Positions 1 through 8,229 of a stretch of 64,000 nucleotides of DNA are shown piece by piece (position 1 is the first letter of the stretch; each line of letters begins with the position of its first letter). Below the pieces are notes generated by a model. That model saw only the letters and a list, made by a program, of their open reading frames with translations, made no database searches and was not told where the DNA came from. Position numbers and translations under genes: made by a program. Source of the stretch: CAVYXZ01 sp965223835 (GTDB taxonomy: Bacteria; Chloroflexota; Anaerolineae; Aggregatilineales; Phototrophicaceae); NCBI GenBank assembly GCA_965223835.1, contig CBDCXQ010000001.1, positions 1,488,001 to 1,552,000 on the forward strand. The letters are read 5' to 3'.

Positions 1-1
1 G

Positions 2-631
2 GCTGAGGTTCGACAGAAACTGGCCGATCAATATCCGGCACTCAAAGCGCATGTTGATGCAGCGATTGCGGCAGTCAATGAGGAATTTGCCTTTAACGAA
101 GAAGTGGTCAATGCCGGTGATGATGTGGCTTTTTTCCCGCCCGTGAGTGGGGGCAGTAACTACCCGGAGATCTTTCGGTTGGCTAATGGACCGATTGACC
201 ATGACGACATTATCGCGTCGATCACGATTCCGGCAACCGGAGCCGTATGTGTTTTTAGCGGCTTGGTGCGCGGTGAAACCGACCAGGGTGGCGGCTTGCT
301 GCAAACGCAGCATCTGGAATATGAAGCCTATGAGCCGATGGCGGTTGCCAAAATGCGACAGGTTGCCGCCGAGATTCGTGAACAGTGGCCGTTGGTTCAG
401 GGAATCGCCGTCATACAGCGGGTGGGAAAGCTGGAAGTCGGGCAAAACACCGTGTTGATCGCCTGTTCATCGGGACATCGCGATCAAGGCTGTTTTGAGG
501 CGGCGCGTTATGGTATTGACCGGTTGAAAGAGATTGTGCCGGTGTGGAAAAAAGAGGTCGGACCGGATGGGTCAGCGTGGGTGGAAGGTCAATATATGCC
601 GTCAATGGTGGACCGGCCTGCCGATGAATGA
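2..631 (+). CDS. moaE: MoaD-MoaE fusion, molybdopterin synthase (5' partial)
   Basis: This is the 3' part of a fused molybdopterin synthase, which converts cyclic pyranopterin monophosphate to molybdopterin in the cytoplasm. The frame is open from base 2, so the protein starts outside the window. Of the 209 visible residues, the first 51 are the end of a MoaD-like sulfur carrier closing with FPPVSGG. This is the Gly-Gly tail that carries the thiocarboxylate. The rest is MoaE, with GAVCVFSGLVR, LEYEAYEPMA, a VGKLEVGQ segment and the active-site VPVWKKE with lysines near 183-184. Because Gly-Gly is followed directly by MoaE sequence, cleavage after it would be needed to free the carrier tail, as described for the mycobacterial MoaX fusion. 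It lies 74 bases upstream of fabF. Confidence in family is high; whether it is cleaved is inference. Confidence 0.93.
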   Translation, partial: AEVRQKLADQYPALKAHVDAAIAAVNEEFAFNEEVVNAGDDVAFFPPVSGGSNYPEIFRLANGPIDHDDIIASITIPATGAVCVFSGLVRGETDQGGGLLQTQHLEYEAYEPMAVAKMRQVAAEIREQWPLVQGIAVIQRVGKLEVGQNTVLIACSSGHRDQGCFEAARYGIDRLKEIVPVWKKEVGPDGSAWVEGQYMPSMVDRPADE

Positions 632-705
632 AGCATTGCCAGTGTACTGCTGGCTATGGTACAACAACGCGATAACTTATTCTTAATAGCAAACAGGGGT
701 GTGCA

Positions 706-1944
706 ATGAAACGGGTTGTTGTGACCGGAATGGGGGCGATTTCGCCTGTAGGCCACACCGTAGAAGCAAGCTGGACAGCGATCAAAGCGGGACAGAGCGG
801 AGTCGGGCCGATCACACGATTTGATCCGGTGAATCATCTCGTCAAAATTGCGGCTGAGGTAAAGGATTGGGACCCAACGGTGTATATGGCAGCGAAGGAT
901 GCCCGTCGTCGCGACCGTTATCAACAGTTTGCGTTGGGTGCGTCCTTACAAGCGATCCAGCAGGCCGGTATGGAAGTGTCCGAAGCGCAAAGCCAGCGTA
1001 CCGGTGTGATTGTCGGATCATCGGTTGGTGGTGTTGAGAGTTATTATGAGCAGGCACAGATTCTGTTTGAGAGTGGGGACCCACGTCGGATTACGCCGTT
1101 TGGTATTCCAATGTTAATGGTGAATGGTGGCAGTGATTTAATTAGTATTGAAGTGGGCGCAACCGGGCCTTCCTATGTGCCGGTTTCAGCCTGTGCCACC
1201 GGCGGGGACTGTATTGGTCATGCATATGATTTGATTCGGTTAGGACGGCTCGATCAAGCGCTGGCCGGTTGTGGTGAGGCGACCATTTTCCCCATTGGCG
1301 TGGCCGCTTTTGACCGCGTGGGGGCCTGCTCCCGTGAAAACGATCAGCCGACAGGTACGCCACGACCGTTTTCCAAAGATCGAACCGGGCTGGTTTTTGG
1401 CGAGGGTGCCGGCGTCCTCGTGCTGGAAGAACTGGAACATGCCAAAGCGCGGGGTGCTGAAATTCTGGCCGAGATCGTTGGATACGGTGCAACATCCGAT
1501 GCCTTTCATACCACTGCGCCCGACCCGGAAGGCAAAGGCGCTGTGCTGGCGATCAAAGCCGCGTTGACCGATGCCCAATTGGAGCCATCAGCGATTGATT
1601 ACATTAACGCGCACGGCACCGCGACCGCACTGAATGATGTGATGGAAACCAAAGCGGTCAAACAGGTTTTTGGTGAACAGGCTTACCAGATTCCAATGAG
1701 TTCGACCAAGAGTATGACCGGTCACGGCATGGGCGCGACGGCAGCGCTGGAAGCCGTCTTCTCAATTATGGCTCTCCGCGATCAGGTTGCCCCACCGACA
1801 ATTAACTATAATGAACCCGACCCGGAATGTGACCTGGATTATGTGCCGAATATGGCCCGTGATATGCCGCTGAACCACATTATGAGCAATTCGTTTGGGT
1901 TTGGCGGTCATAATGTGTCGCTGATTTTTGCGAGTTATGCTTGA
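706..1944 (+). CDS. fabF: 3-oxoacyl-[ACP] synthase II
   Basis: This is a beta-ketoacyl-ACP synthase II, which condenses malonyl-ACP with acyl-ACP in type II fatty acid synthesis. The protein has 412 residues, normal for FabF. The nucleophile Cys163 lies in VSACATGGDCIG. The two catalytic histidines are in NAHGTATALND and TGHGMGATAALE, the conserved Lys is in STKSMTGH, and the C-terminal loop is NSFGFGGHN. The start ATG has an AGGGGTG ribosome site upstream. The stop overlaps the rnc start, so the two genes are probably cotranslated. An ACP gene, which often precedes fabF-rnc, is not present here; a molybdopterin gene sits upstream instead. Confidence 0.96.
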   Translation: MKRVVVTGMGAISPVGHTVEASWTAIKAGQSGVGPITRFDPVNHLVKIAAEVKDWDPTVYMAAKDARRRDRYQQFALGASLQAIQQAGMEVSEAQSQRTGVIVGSSVGGVESYYEQAQILFESGDPRRITPFGIPMLMVNGGSDLISIEVGATGPSYVPVSACATGGDCIGHAYDLIRLGRLDQALAGCGEATIFPIGVAAFDRVGACSRENDQPTGTPRPFSKDRTGLVFGEGAGVLVLEELEHAKARGAEILAEIVGYGATSDAFHTTAPDPEGKGAVLAIKAALTDAQLEPSAIDYINAHGTATALNDVMETKAVKQVFGEQAYQIPMSSTKSMTGHGMGATAALEAVFSIMALRDQVAPPTINYNEPDPECDLDYVPNMARDMPLNHIMSNSFGFGGHNVSLIFASYA

Positions 1945-2665
1945 CCTGATGGACATTCAGAAATTTCAGGAACGCCATCAACTGTATTTTAACGATCAAC
2001 TGTTGCTGGTTCGGGCGCTGACGCATCGTTCGTTTCTCAATGAACAAGAAGATGAAGATGAACGCGATAATGAACGGCTCGAATTCCTGGGCGATGCCGT
2101 CCTGGATTTTATCGTTACGCGAACGTTATTTGCCCGTTTCCCCGATATGCCCGAAGGCGAGTTGACCCGGTTGCGATCGGCGCTGGTCCGTACTGATACC
2201 CTGGCTGATCTGGCGTTGGAACTTGATCTCGGTGCGGTGTTGCGCATGGGTCGCGGTGAGGAATTGACCGGGGGACGCAGCCGCCGCAATTTGCTGTGTG
2301 ACGCATTTGAAGCATTGCTGGGTGCGTTATATCTCGATCAAGGGACCGAGCGAGTGGCTGAATTTGTCACGCCGTTGTTGATGCCGATGGTCGAGTACAT
2401 CCTCGCTGAGGGGTTGCACATTGACGCTCGCAGCAAATTACAGGAGTGGAGTCAAGGAACCGTCGGCCTGACTCCGGTGTATGAAGTGGTTGCTGAAGAT
2501 GGCCCCGATCATGAAAAAGAGTTCAATGTTGAAGTGGTGATCGGCGAGCAACCGGTCGCACAGGGGCAGGGCCGCAGTAAACAACTGGCCGCTCAAGCCG
2601 CCGCCCGTAACGCCTTGCGGGGCCTCGAAGCCGGTGAATTAACGTTAGCGGCTGGCAATCTGTAA
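1937..2665 (+). CDS. rnc: Ribonuclease III
   Basis: RNase III cleaves double-stranded RNA in rRNA maturation and mRNA turnover. The 242-residue protein has the signature NERLEFLGDAVLDF (about 46-58) and the second acidic catalytic motif LCDAFEALLGALYLDQG. A C-terminal double-stranded RNA-binding domain runs from about residue 160, with DARSKLQEWSQG and the helix KQLAAQAAARNALRGL. I chose ATG 1937, which overlaps fabF by 8 bases; ATG 1949 and TTG 1928 are in-frame alternatives. The last 21 bases overlap the 3' end of the convergent gene on the other strand. All catalytic acidic residues are present. Confidence 0.96.
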   Translation: MLDLMDIQKFQERHQLYFNDQLLLVRALTHRSFLNEQEDEDERDNERLEFLGDAVLDFIVTRTLFARFPDMPEGELTRLRSALVRTDTLADLALELDLGAVLRMGRGEELTGGRSRRNLLCDAFEALLGALYLDQGTERVAEFVTPLLMPMVEYILAEGLHIDARSKLQEWSQGTVGLTPVYEVVAEDGPDHEKEFNVEVVIGEQPVAQGQGRSKQLAAQAAARNALRGLEAGELTLAAGNL

Positions 2666-4708
2666 TTCGATGACTGCCATCCGATGGTCGGACGCTGCGG
2701 GGTCCATCACCCCGGCACTGATCTCCTGCAAGGGTGGCCGCAACCACAAATAATCGACTCGCGCCTGTACATTCGCGCGTAACAATGTGTACGAGCGGAT
2801 GGGTGGCTGGCCGGAAAATGGGTCACGGAAACCAGCATCACGGATCTGTTGGGCCAGTGGTGAAGTGGGTGTGTTGTTAAAGGTGCCCCCCAGTACCAAT
2901 CGACCAAAATTGCCATTGGGATGATCTGCACTGATAATCGAAAAAATCTCGGCAAGCTGCTGGGCCTGATCCTGTTCCTGCTCTTCTAAGGTTGGCCCAT
3001 CCGGTGAGGCTAATAAAAGGCCCAACCAGGTATTGTACACGGTGAGAATGCCGGCATCCGGTCGCAATTGAACCCGTTGCAAACCAGTCTGGTTGCTGGC
3101 GCTGGTGAGCAGATTACCTTCGTCGAAGACAATTTCAACATTTGACAGCACGGCCAGGCCTTGCAACCCCTCATTGGTCGGGAAAAAGCGCCGGTCCATT
3201 CGCAAACGACGTGCCAACCACAGCGCTTGATCGACCCCAAAACTGGTTGCACGTCCGGTTTCTACTTCCTGTAGCAGGACTACGTTCGCGCCGCTGCGCT
3301 CAATCGTGCGGGCCATCGCTTCCAGATCATAGTGAAAAAACTCGTTATAACCCGCGTGAATGTTGTAGGTGCCCAGGCGGATCACATCAACATCGCGGAC
3401 GCCGGTGATTAACGGGGGGCGGGCGGCGATGGCAGCTCCCGCACTGGCCGCAATGACGATCAGAAATGCCAGTAAATTCTGCCAGATGGGACCCCCAGAC
3501 CAGGGGATGCGTCGGCTGGTTTGGGTCATCGGCAATGAGGCGAGGAAAACGCCCAGCAGCAGCAACCCTAATCCCAGTCCCCGGAAGCCCCGGAGTAAGG
3601 TGGACAACAGCGTATTTAGTGGTTCGAAGGGTGTGGCAAGTCCACGGACAAAGGCATATTCATAAGTGAAGATGTCGCCGACGAGTAACAACCCGAACAA
3701 GACTATGCCGACGATCAGCCACAGGCCGCTGAAGTTGCGCTCGTTCTCTGCCTGTGGCCGAATGACCCACCACCACAACAGGCTAATTCCAAACTGAGCA
3801 ATGACCAGCGCGATTCCGGCCACAAGACCTTGAAAACGCAGGCCAAACACCATCAGCAGTGCGATGAAGAGCATCCACAACCAGCCGCGCCAACCGCCAT
3901 CAAAAGCACTGATGAACGCCCGCGCTTGATTGCGTACTGCCGGAATCAAGGGTAACAATGTCGCAGCCATTACCAGGGGAACCAGGGTTGTATAATCCGT
4001 ATGTGCCCGACCTGCAATTGCATTGGGCAGGGCCAGGAGTCCCACCTGGAGAAATAATAAGCCACCGAGTCCCACGCCACCCCACAGCGGCATCAGGCCA
4101 AAATCAGGCGAGATAAAGGTTTCAGGTGATTGTTTTGGGGCACGAACGACGGTCATCAAACCCAGAAAAATCACGAAGACTGATAAAACAACCTGTATAG
4201 AGCTATAGCCTGCGGTCATTGAAATATCGAGTGTGTTGCCGAGTGCCCGCAGCAGTTGATCGGTGCCAAAGCCGATAATAAAGAAATAGGGCACCATTTG
4301 TGCCCGCTGGCGAATCACGAGCGCGATATACAGCAATCCACCCCCGATCACCAACGCCGCTGCTACGAGATCTGGTACGGCGGTATCAAGGCTTAACAAG
4401 GCGCGTCCGGCTGCTGCCATGAGGACCGCCAGAATAAAGAGCCAGCGCACCCGCCCCAGGAACAGGGTGAGGAGCGGTACCAACAGCATGTAGAGCAAAA
4501 ATGTCAACCCGCTGGTGACGTCCGCTGGGGTGACGATGCCGGGCAGGTCGGCATTAATGGTTGCCGGGTCCAGCACGCTGACGAGTTCGCTGCTGGCGGT
4601 TTGACTATAGATTAGGCCGATGAGCAGGCGCAGGGCCTGAACGAAAAAAACGCCGATCAACCCGGCCTCAATAATATGCAACTGGCGAAGACGAAGGCGG
4701 CGCAGCAT
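2645..4708 (-). CDS. Multi-pass membrane protein with degenerate EEP (DNase I-like) C-terminal domain
   Basis: This is a 687-residue protein. Roughly residues 1-440 contain about 12-13 hydrophobic membrane segments. The C-terminal 250 residues form an endonuclease/exonuclease/phosphatase fold domain, probably outside the membrane. The domain opens with LGTYNIHAGY and keeps LLQEVE, VDYLWL and SDHRMAV. Two canonical catalytic positions are changed: the NTHLG motif reads YNTWLG (His to Trp) and the GDFN motif reads GGTFNN (Asp to Thr). Phosphodiesterase activity is therefore doubtful and a binding role is possible. The start ATG 4708 is preceded by GGAG; a longer frame upstream has no signal and crosses the divergent promoter. 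The arrangement loosely recalls eukaryotic Cwh43 (membrane part plus EEP domain), which is only a comparison. Physiological substrate unknown. Confidence 0.8.
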   Translation of the reverse strand: MLRRLRLRQLHIIEAGLIGVFFVQALRLLIGLIYSQTASSELVSVLDPATINADLPGIVTPADVTSGLTFLLYMLLVPLLTLFLGRVRWLFILAVLMAAAGRALLSLDTAVPDLVAAALVIGGGLLYIALVIRQRAQMVPYFFIIGFGTDQLLRALGNTLDISMTAGYSSIQVVLSVFVIFLGLMTVVRAPKQSPETFISPDFGLMPLWGGVGLGGLLFLQVGLLALPNAIAGRAHTDYTTLVPLVMAATLLPLIPAVRNQARAFISAFDGGWRGWLWMLFIALLMVFGLRFQGLVAGIALVIAQFGISLLWWWVIRPQAENERNFSGLWLIVGIVLFGLLLVGDIFTYEYAFVRGLATPFEPLNTLLSTLLRGFRGLGLGLLLLGVFLASLPMTQTSRRIPWSGGPIWQNLLAFLIVIAASAGAAIAARPPLITGVRDVDVIRLGTYNIHAGYNEFFHYDLEAMARTIERSGANVVLLQEVETGRATSFGVDQALWLARRLRMDRRFFPTNEGLQGLAVLSNVEIVFDEGNLLTSASNQTGLQRVQLRPDAGILTVYNTWLGLLLASPDGPTLEEQEQDQAQQLAEIFSIISADHPNGNFGRLVLGGTFNNTPTSPLAQQIRDAGFRDPFSGQPPIRSYTLLRANVQARVDYLWLRPPLQEISAGVMDPAASDHRMAVIELQIASR

Positions 4709-4730
4709 AGAGTCTCCTGCTGACTGCTGA

Positions 4731-4758
4731 TAGACAAAGTGTACTCGTGCGCTATAAT
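4731..4758 (+). promoter_or_regulatory. Sigma70-type promoter for the amidohydrolase-CYTH gene
   Basis: TAGACA at 4731-4736, a 16-base spacer and a perfect TATAAT at 4753-4758. The predicted transcription start near 4765 leaves a leader of about 30 bases with an AGGAGGGA ribosome site before ATG 4794. It lies in the 85-base gap between two divergent genes. Confidence 0.65.
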
Positions 4759-4793
4759 ACCGCAAATTTTCCCGCATTATACAGGAGGGAAAG

Positions 4794-6779
4794 ATGGAAA
4801 ACGTTGATGTGATTTTGAGTGGCGGAACCGTCGTCACAATGGATGCCGACTTCACGCTGATTTATGATGGCGCAGTTGCCGTGCGCGGTACCCGCATTGT
4901 CGCGGTTGGCAGCCGCGAGAGAATCATGGCGGAATACGACGCGGCGGAAGTTGTTGACTGCGACGGTCAATATGTTTTGCCGGGCTTAATTAATGCGCAC
5001 ACGCACGTGCCCATGACCCTGCTACGTGGTCTGGCGGATGATCTCCGGTTGGATGTTTGGCTTATGGGGTATATCATGCCGACGGAGCGCGAATTTGTCA
5101 GCCCGGAATTTTGCCGGTTGGGGACAAAGCTAGCGTGTGCCGAACAGATTCGTAGCGGCATTACAACCTTCGCTGATATGTATTACTATGAAGCGGAGAT
5201 CGCCCAGGCGACTGCCGATGCCGGTATGCGCGGTGTCCTGGGTCAGACTGTGCTCAAGTTTCCGGCACCTGATGCCAATACCTATGAAGACAGCCTGGCG
5301 TATGCGCGTCAGTTTATTGAGGCGTGGCAAGGGCATCCCTTGATTACGCCAGCGGTGGCTCCGCATGCGCCTTATTCCAGTACCGAAGATCTGCTGCAAG
5401 CCTGTGCAAAATTGGCGCTGGAGTTCGATGTCCCGGTGTTGATTCATATCGCTGAGACCCGGCAGGAAGTCGACGATAGCCTGCGCGATCGCGAAGCACG
5501 GGTGGTCGATTGGGTGGAGGCAGTGGGGTTGCTAGATGCCAAAGTTTTAGCCGCGCATTGTGTGCACATATCCCCGCCCGAAATGTTGACTATCCGGCAG
5601 CATGATTGCACTGTCGCGCACTGCCCAACCAGTAACCTCAAACTTGCCAGTGGCATCGCCCCTGTAACCGAGATGCTGGCGCATGGCCTCACTGTCGGTA
5701 TCGGCACCGATGGTCCCGCCAGTAATAACGACCTGGATATGATCGAAGAGATTCGCCTGGCGGCGATTCTGGCGAAAACGGATGCCAACGACCCAACCGC
5801 ATTACCGGCTCGACAAGCATTGCATATGGCGACGCGGCAAGGGGCGGAAGCGTTGTTTATGGGCGATCAAACGGGCAGCCTCGAAACTGGCAAACTGGCG
5901 GACATAATTGTTATTGACAGCGAAGGGTCGCATAATCTACCGCATTTTAGACGATCTGATGCTGCGGTGTATTCGGAAATCGTCTACGCGACCAAGAGTA
6001 CCGATGTAGCGCATGTGATGTGCAACGGGCAGTGGTTGATGCGTGACCGTAATTTGCTGACGTTGGATGAAGCGGCATTGAAACAAGAGGCCCAGGTATA
6101 TGCTGCCCAGGTTGATACCTTCCTGGCTGCGCACGAGGGCGATATTCTGAAGAAACTGCTGGCTGTCACTGCTGGCCTTGAACGCGGCGAGAGTTTTGAA
6201 GTGCAATCGAAAGCGGTGCTTAAAGACCCGTCACTGATTGAGCGTTTGTTGAATCACAGTGATGTGCAGGTTATCCGGCACATTCATTATCGACAGTATG
6301 ATACTTATTTCGAGTTTGATGATCCGAGTGTGGGTCGAGTGCGTTACCGCGAAGACGATACGGTGAATGATAAGGGGGCGGTGCAATCCGTGCGGAGTCG
6401 GCTAACACTGACCATGCCCACTAAAGAAAATGCCTTCAACTCGTCGGTGCTGCTATCGCACTCCCGGTTTATCGCCCCAGCCGACCGTCCCTTGCGTTTC
6501 TATCGCGAGTATTTCCAGCCTACATCGGAACGGGAACTGGAGAAAGACCGGCAGCGCTGGCACATCCATTATCAGGGCGTCTTGTTTTACATCAACGTGG
6601 ATCGGGTTTTGAAACCTAAGTTACCCGATACATTTATCGAGATCAAAAGTCGCACCTGGTCAGCATTGGATGCTGAGAATAAGGCCTTCCGCATTCAGGA
6701 AATGCTGGCAATTCTGGGGGTCGAAGCTGACGATATGATCCTGGCAGATTATCTCGAAATGGAAAGCATACCCGATTAA
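4794..6779 (+). CDS. Amidohydrolase (MtaD/SAH deaminase-like) fused to a CYTH domain
   Basis: This 661-residue protein joins two domains. Residues 1 to about 450 are a metal-dependent amidohydrolase of the methylthioadenosine/S-adenosylhomocysteine deaminase and chlorohydrolase group. Metal and catalytic motifs are NAHTHVPMT, HAPYSS, LIHIAET, AHCVH and GIGTDGPASNN, and the C-terminal small beta domain contains GKLADIIVID. Residues from about 465 to 661 look like a CYTH (triphosphate tunnel) domain, with opening strand FEVQSKAVL, the RQYDTYFEF segment, RVRYRED, and a late FIEIKSRTWSALD strand followed by helices. The canonical ExExK opening reads EVQSK, so the second Glu is Gln. A deaminase acting on a purine nucleoside plus a triphosphate-binding module could sense or process nucleotides, but that link is inference. 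AGGAGGGA precedes the ATG. Confidence 0.82.
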   Translation: MENVDVILSGGTVVTMDADFTLIYDGAVAVRGTRIVAVGSRERIMAEYDAAEVVDCDGQYVLPGLINAHTHVPMTLLRGLADDLRLDVWLMGYIMPTEREFVSPEFCRLGTKLACAEQIRSGITTFADMYYYEAEIAQATADAGMRGVLGQTVLKFPAPDANTYEDSLAYARQFIEAWQGHPLITPAVAPHAPYSSTEDLLQACAKLALEFDVPVLIHIAETRQEVDDSLRDREARVVDWVEAVGLLDAKVLAAHCVHISPPEMLTIRQHDCTVAHCPTSNLKLASGIAPVTEMLAHGLTVGIGTDGPASNNDLDMIEEIRLAAILAKTDANDPTALPARQALHMATRQGAEALFMGDQTGSLETGKLADIIVIDSEGSHNLPHFRRSDAAVYSEIVYATKSTDVAHVMCNGQWLMRDRNLLTLDEAALKQEAQVYAAQVDTFLAAHEGDILKKLLAVTAGLERGESFEVQSKAVLKDPSLIERLLNHSDVQVIRHIHYRQYDTYFEFDDPSVGRVRYREDDTVNDKGAVQSVRSRLTLTMPTKENAFNSSVLLSHSRFIAPADRPLRFYREYFQPTSERELEKDRQRWHIHYQGVLFYINVDRVLKPKLPDTFIEIKSRTWSALDAENKAFRIQEMLAILGVEADDMILADYLEMESIPD

Positions 6780-6905
6780 ATATGGCATGTTCGGGTCATG
6801 CTGCTAGTCCGATTGTCCTATCAATATATCACCCGCTTCCCTCATGCTGGAATGTTGATTATGCCTTATGCTGTTTATGATGTTCAGCAAAAGGAGAACT
6901 CAGAT

Positions 6906-7109
6906 ATGAATTGGGACATTATTGAAGGTAAGTGGAAGCAGGTCAAAGGCTCGGCTCAGGAAAAGTGGGGCGAACTAACCGACGACGAACTGGATGAAGT
7001 GGCGGGGCGGCGCGAAGCCCTGGCCGGTAAGCTTCAGGCAAAATATGGGAAGTCGAAGGAAGAAATCAACCGTGAAATTGATGAATGGGCCGAGAAACTA
7101 AAAGTATAA
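6906..7109 (+). CDS. CsbD-family stress protein
   Basis: This 67-residue acidic, helical protein matches the CsbD family. It has MNWDIIEGKWKQVKGSAQEK, then WGELTDDELDEVAGRREAL and a LQAKYGKSKEE repeat-like helix, which is the family's usual length and layout. CsbD proteins are general-stress proteins of unknown biochemical function in many bacteria. I chose ATG 6906, behind AAGGAGA; an in-frame ATG at 6798 would add 36 unrelated residues without a ribosome site. An intrinsic terminator follows directly, so the gene is probably a single unit. The next gene is a convergent response regulator. Confidence 0.88.
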   Translation: MNWDIIEGKWKQVKGSAQEKWGELTDDELDEVAGRREALAGKLQAKYGKSKEEINREIDEWAEKLKV

Positions 7110-7115
7110 ATCACC

Positions 7116-7148
7116 AGCGGGGGGCGGCGTGGTGCTCCCCGCTTTATT
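7116..7148 (+). terminator. Intrinsic terminator after the CsbD gene
   Basis: The stem AGCGGGG (7116-7122) pairs with CCCCGCT (7137-7143) and is followed by TTTATT. It overlaps the last codon of the convergent response-regulator gene, which ends at 7144. Confidence 0.75.
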
Positions 7149-7788
7149 CTACGATCTGGTTCCGCAAAGCTATCGCCACCGCTTCCACACGTGAGTCGGT
7201 ATGTAATTTCGACAGAATATTGCTGATATGATTCTTAATTGTGGAAGGACTGATGCCGAGTTCAGCCGCGATTTCCTTGTTGCTTAAGCCATCGGGCATC
7301 AGGCTCAACACTTCTTGTTCACGCTCGGTCAGGTCTTCACCGACCTTTGGCGTCGCCTGGGCCGTTTGCTTCACTAAATCGGGTACTACCTCTTGGGCAA
7401 CGACTTTCTGGCCTTGATCGGTTTGGATGACGGCTTCTGCCAATTCGTCGGCTGACATATCTTTGATGAGATAACCGGTACTCCCGGCTTTGAGCGCCTC
7501 ATAAACTGGGGTTTTGTCTTTCTTGTATGTGAGCACGACTACTTGTGAATTTGGTGTGACCTCACGTAGCTTCTTGATTAACTCGACGCCATCTTCGTCG
7601 TCAAGCATGACCTCAATTAAAACTACGTCGGGCTGAAGTTGCTCACATTCATCGAGCGCTTCGTCACTGGTTGCAGCTGTACCGATAATCTCCAACTCAG
7701 CGAAATCGGCCAGCAGCGCCTTCAAGCCGTTGCGAACCAACCGATGTCCATCAATGATGTAAACCTTTATCTCGTTGCTAGCGCTCAT
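7144..7788 (-). CDS. NarL/LuxR-family response regulator with altered receiver
   Basis: This is a 214-residue transcription factor with an N-terminal receiver (about 5-120) and a C-terminal LuxR-type helix-turn-helix (about 148-212, LTEREQEVLSLMPDGLSNKE then STIKNHISNILSKL). The receiver keeps the switch Thr87 (VVVLTY) and Lys109 (YLIKD). The phosphoacceptor position is Glu59 (VVLIEVML) rather than Asp, and the acidic pocket reads IIDGH, with Gly in place of the second Asp. Canonical phosphorylation is therefore unlikely; Glu may mimic the phosphorylated state. No histidine kinase is adjacent. The start ATG 7788 lies behind GGGAGGT; a longer upstream extension is not supported. Confidence 0.88.
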   Translation of the reverse strand: MSASNEIKVYIIDGHRLVRNGLKALLADFAELEIIGTAATSDEALDECEQLQPDVVLIEVMLDDEDGVELIKKLREVTPNSQVVVLTYKKDKTPVYEALKAGSTGYLIKDMSADELAEAVIQTDQGQKVVAQEVVPDLVKQTAQATPKVGEDLTEREQEVLSLMPDGLSNKEIAAELGISPSTIKNHISNILSKLHTDSRVEAVAIALRNQIVE

Positions 7789-7818
7789 TTCGATTACCTC
7801 CCCACCTTGAGTAACCGC

Positions 7819-7824
7819 ATTATA
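7819..7824 (-). promoter_or_regulatory. -10 element upstream of the response regulator
   Basis: A perfect TATAAT on the minus strand lies 31 bases upstream of the chosen ATG (7788), giving a short leader with the GGGAGGT ribosome site. The -35 region is weak (no good TTGACA match at 16-18 bases), so this may be an activator-dependent promoter. Confidence 0.45.
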
Positions 7825-7947
7825 CCCTTTGTGGCTGCCCAACGTGTAATCCTGGCACTTTTGTTGGGTAAAACGTGGATTTCAGCACATAATTACCGCT
7901 GATCGCGCATAGTTTCCTGAGCCGATGAATTTGAGTTGCCAGTGAAA

Positions 7948-8229
7948 TTAATCTCCCTCAACCCACTGCACCAACCAGCCCTCGACTTCTTCCGTCCAGG
8001 GACAGCAATTAATTTCGAGAAGGTGTCTAAACACTGCTGAATAGCATTCAGAAGACATTCGTATTCCAGCACCCGCTGAATGAATTCTGGCGAAAATGTC
8101 AAGAATATCGCCAACAAATTCTACGCCTGTGCGCTTTAAAGCACGAGAACATTCATCTGGAATTTCAAGGTTATCAATAGACTCATTGGCACAGGGAAAG
8201 TCAGGGTATTTGTCTGAAAACTTAATCTC
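7948..8229 (-). pseudogene. Start-less frame resembling an RNA polymerase alpha C-terminal domain
   Basis: A 93-codon open frame ends at TAA 7948-7950. Its first half contains IDNLEIPDECSRALKRTGV followed by EFVGDIL, which matches the first helix-hairpin-helix pattern of the RNA polymerase alpha-subunit C-terminal domain (I..L.L....CLKR.GI.TVGDLL). The rest (MSSECYSAVFRHLLEI) could form the following helices. There is no ATG, GTG or TTG before the domain; the only in-frame ATG is at about residue 58. The frame begins where the FHA gene's stop codon (8229-8231) sits, in the -1 frame relative to it. It could be a decayed gene, use a rare start such as ATT, or be reached by frameshifting from the FHA gene. 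The domain resemblance is what I see; expression is unknown. Confidence 0.45.

Noticed and set aside
7893..8117. Minus-strand 74-codon frame with an ATG
   Set aside because: It is an alternative frame of the alpha-CTD-like stretch; the family-like signal is in the other frame.
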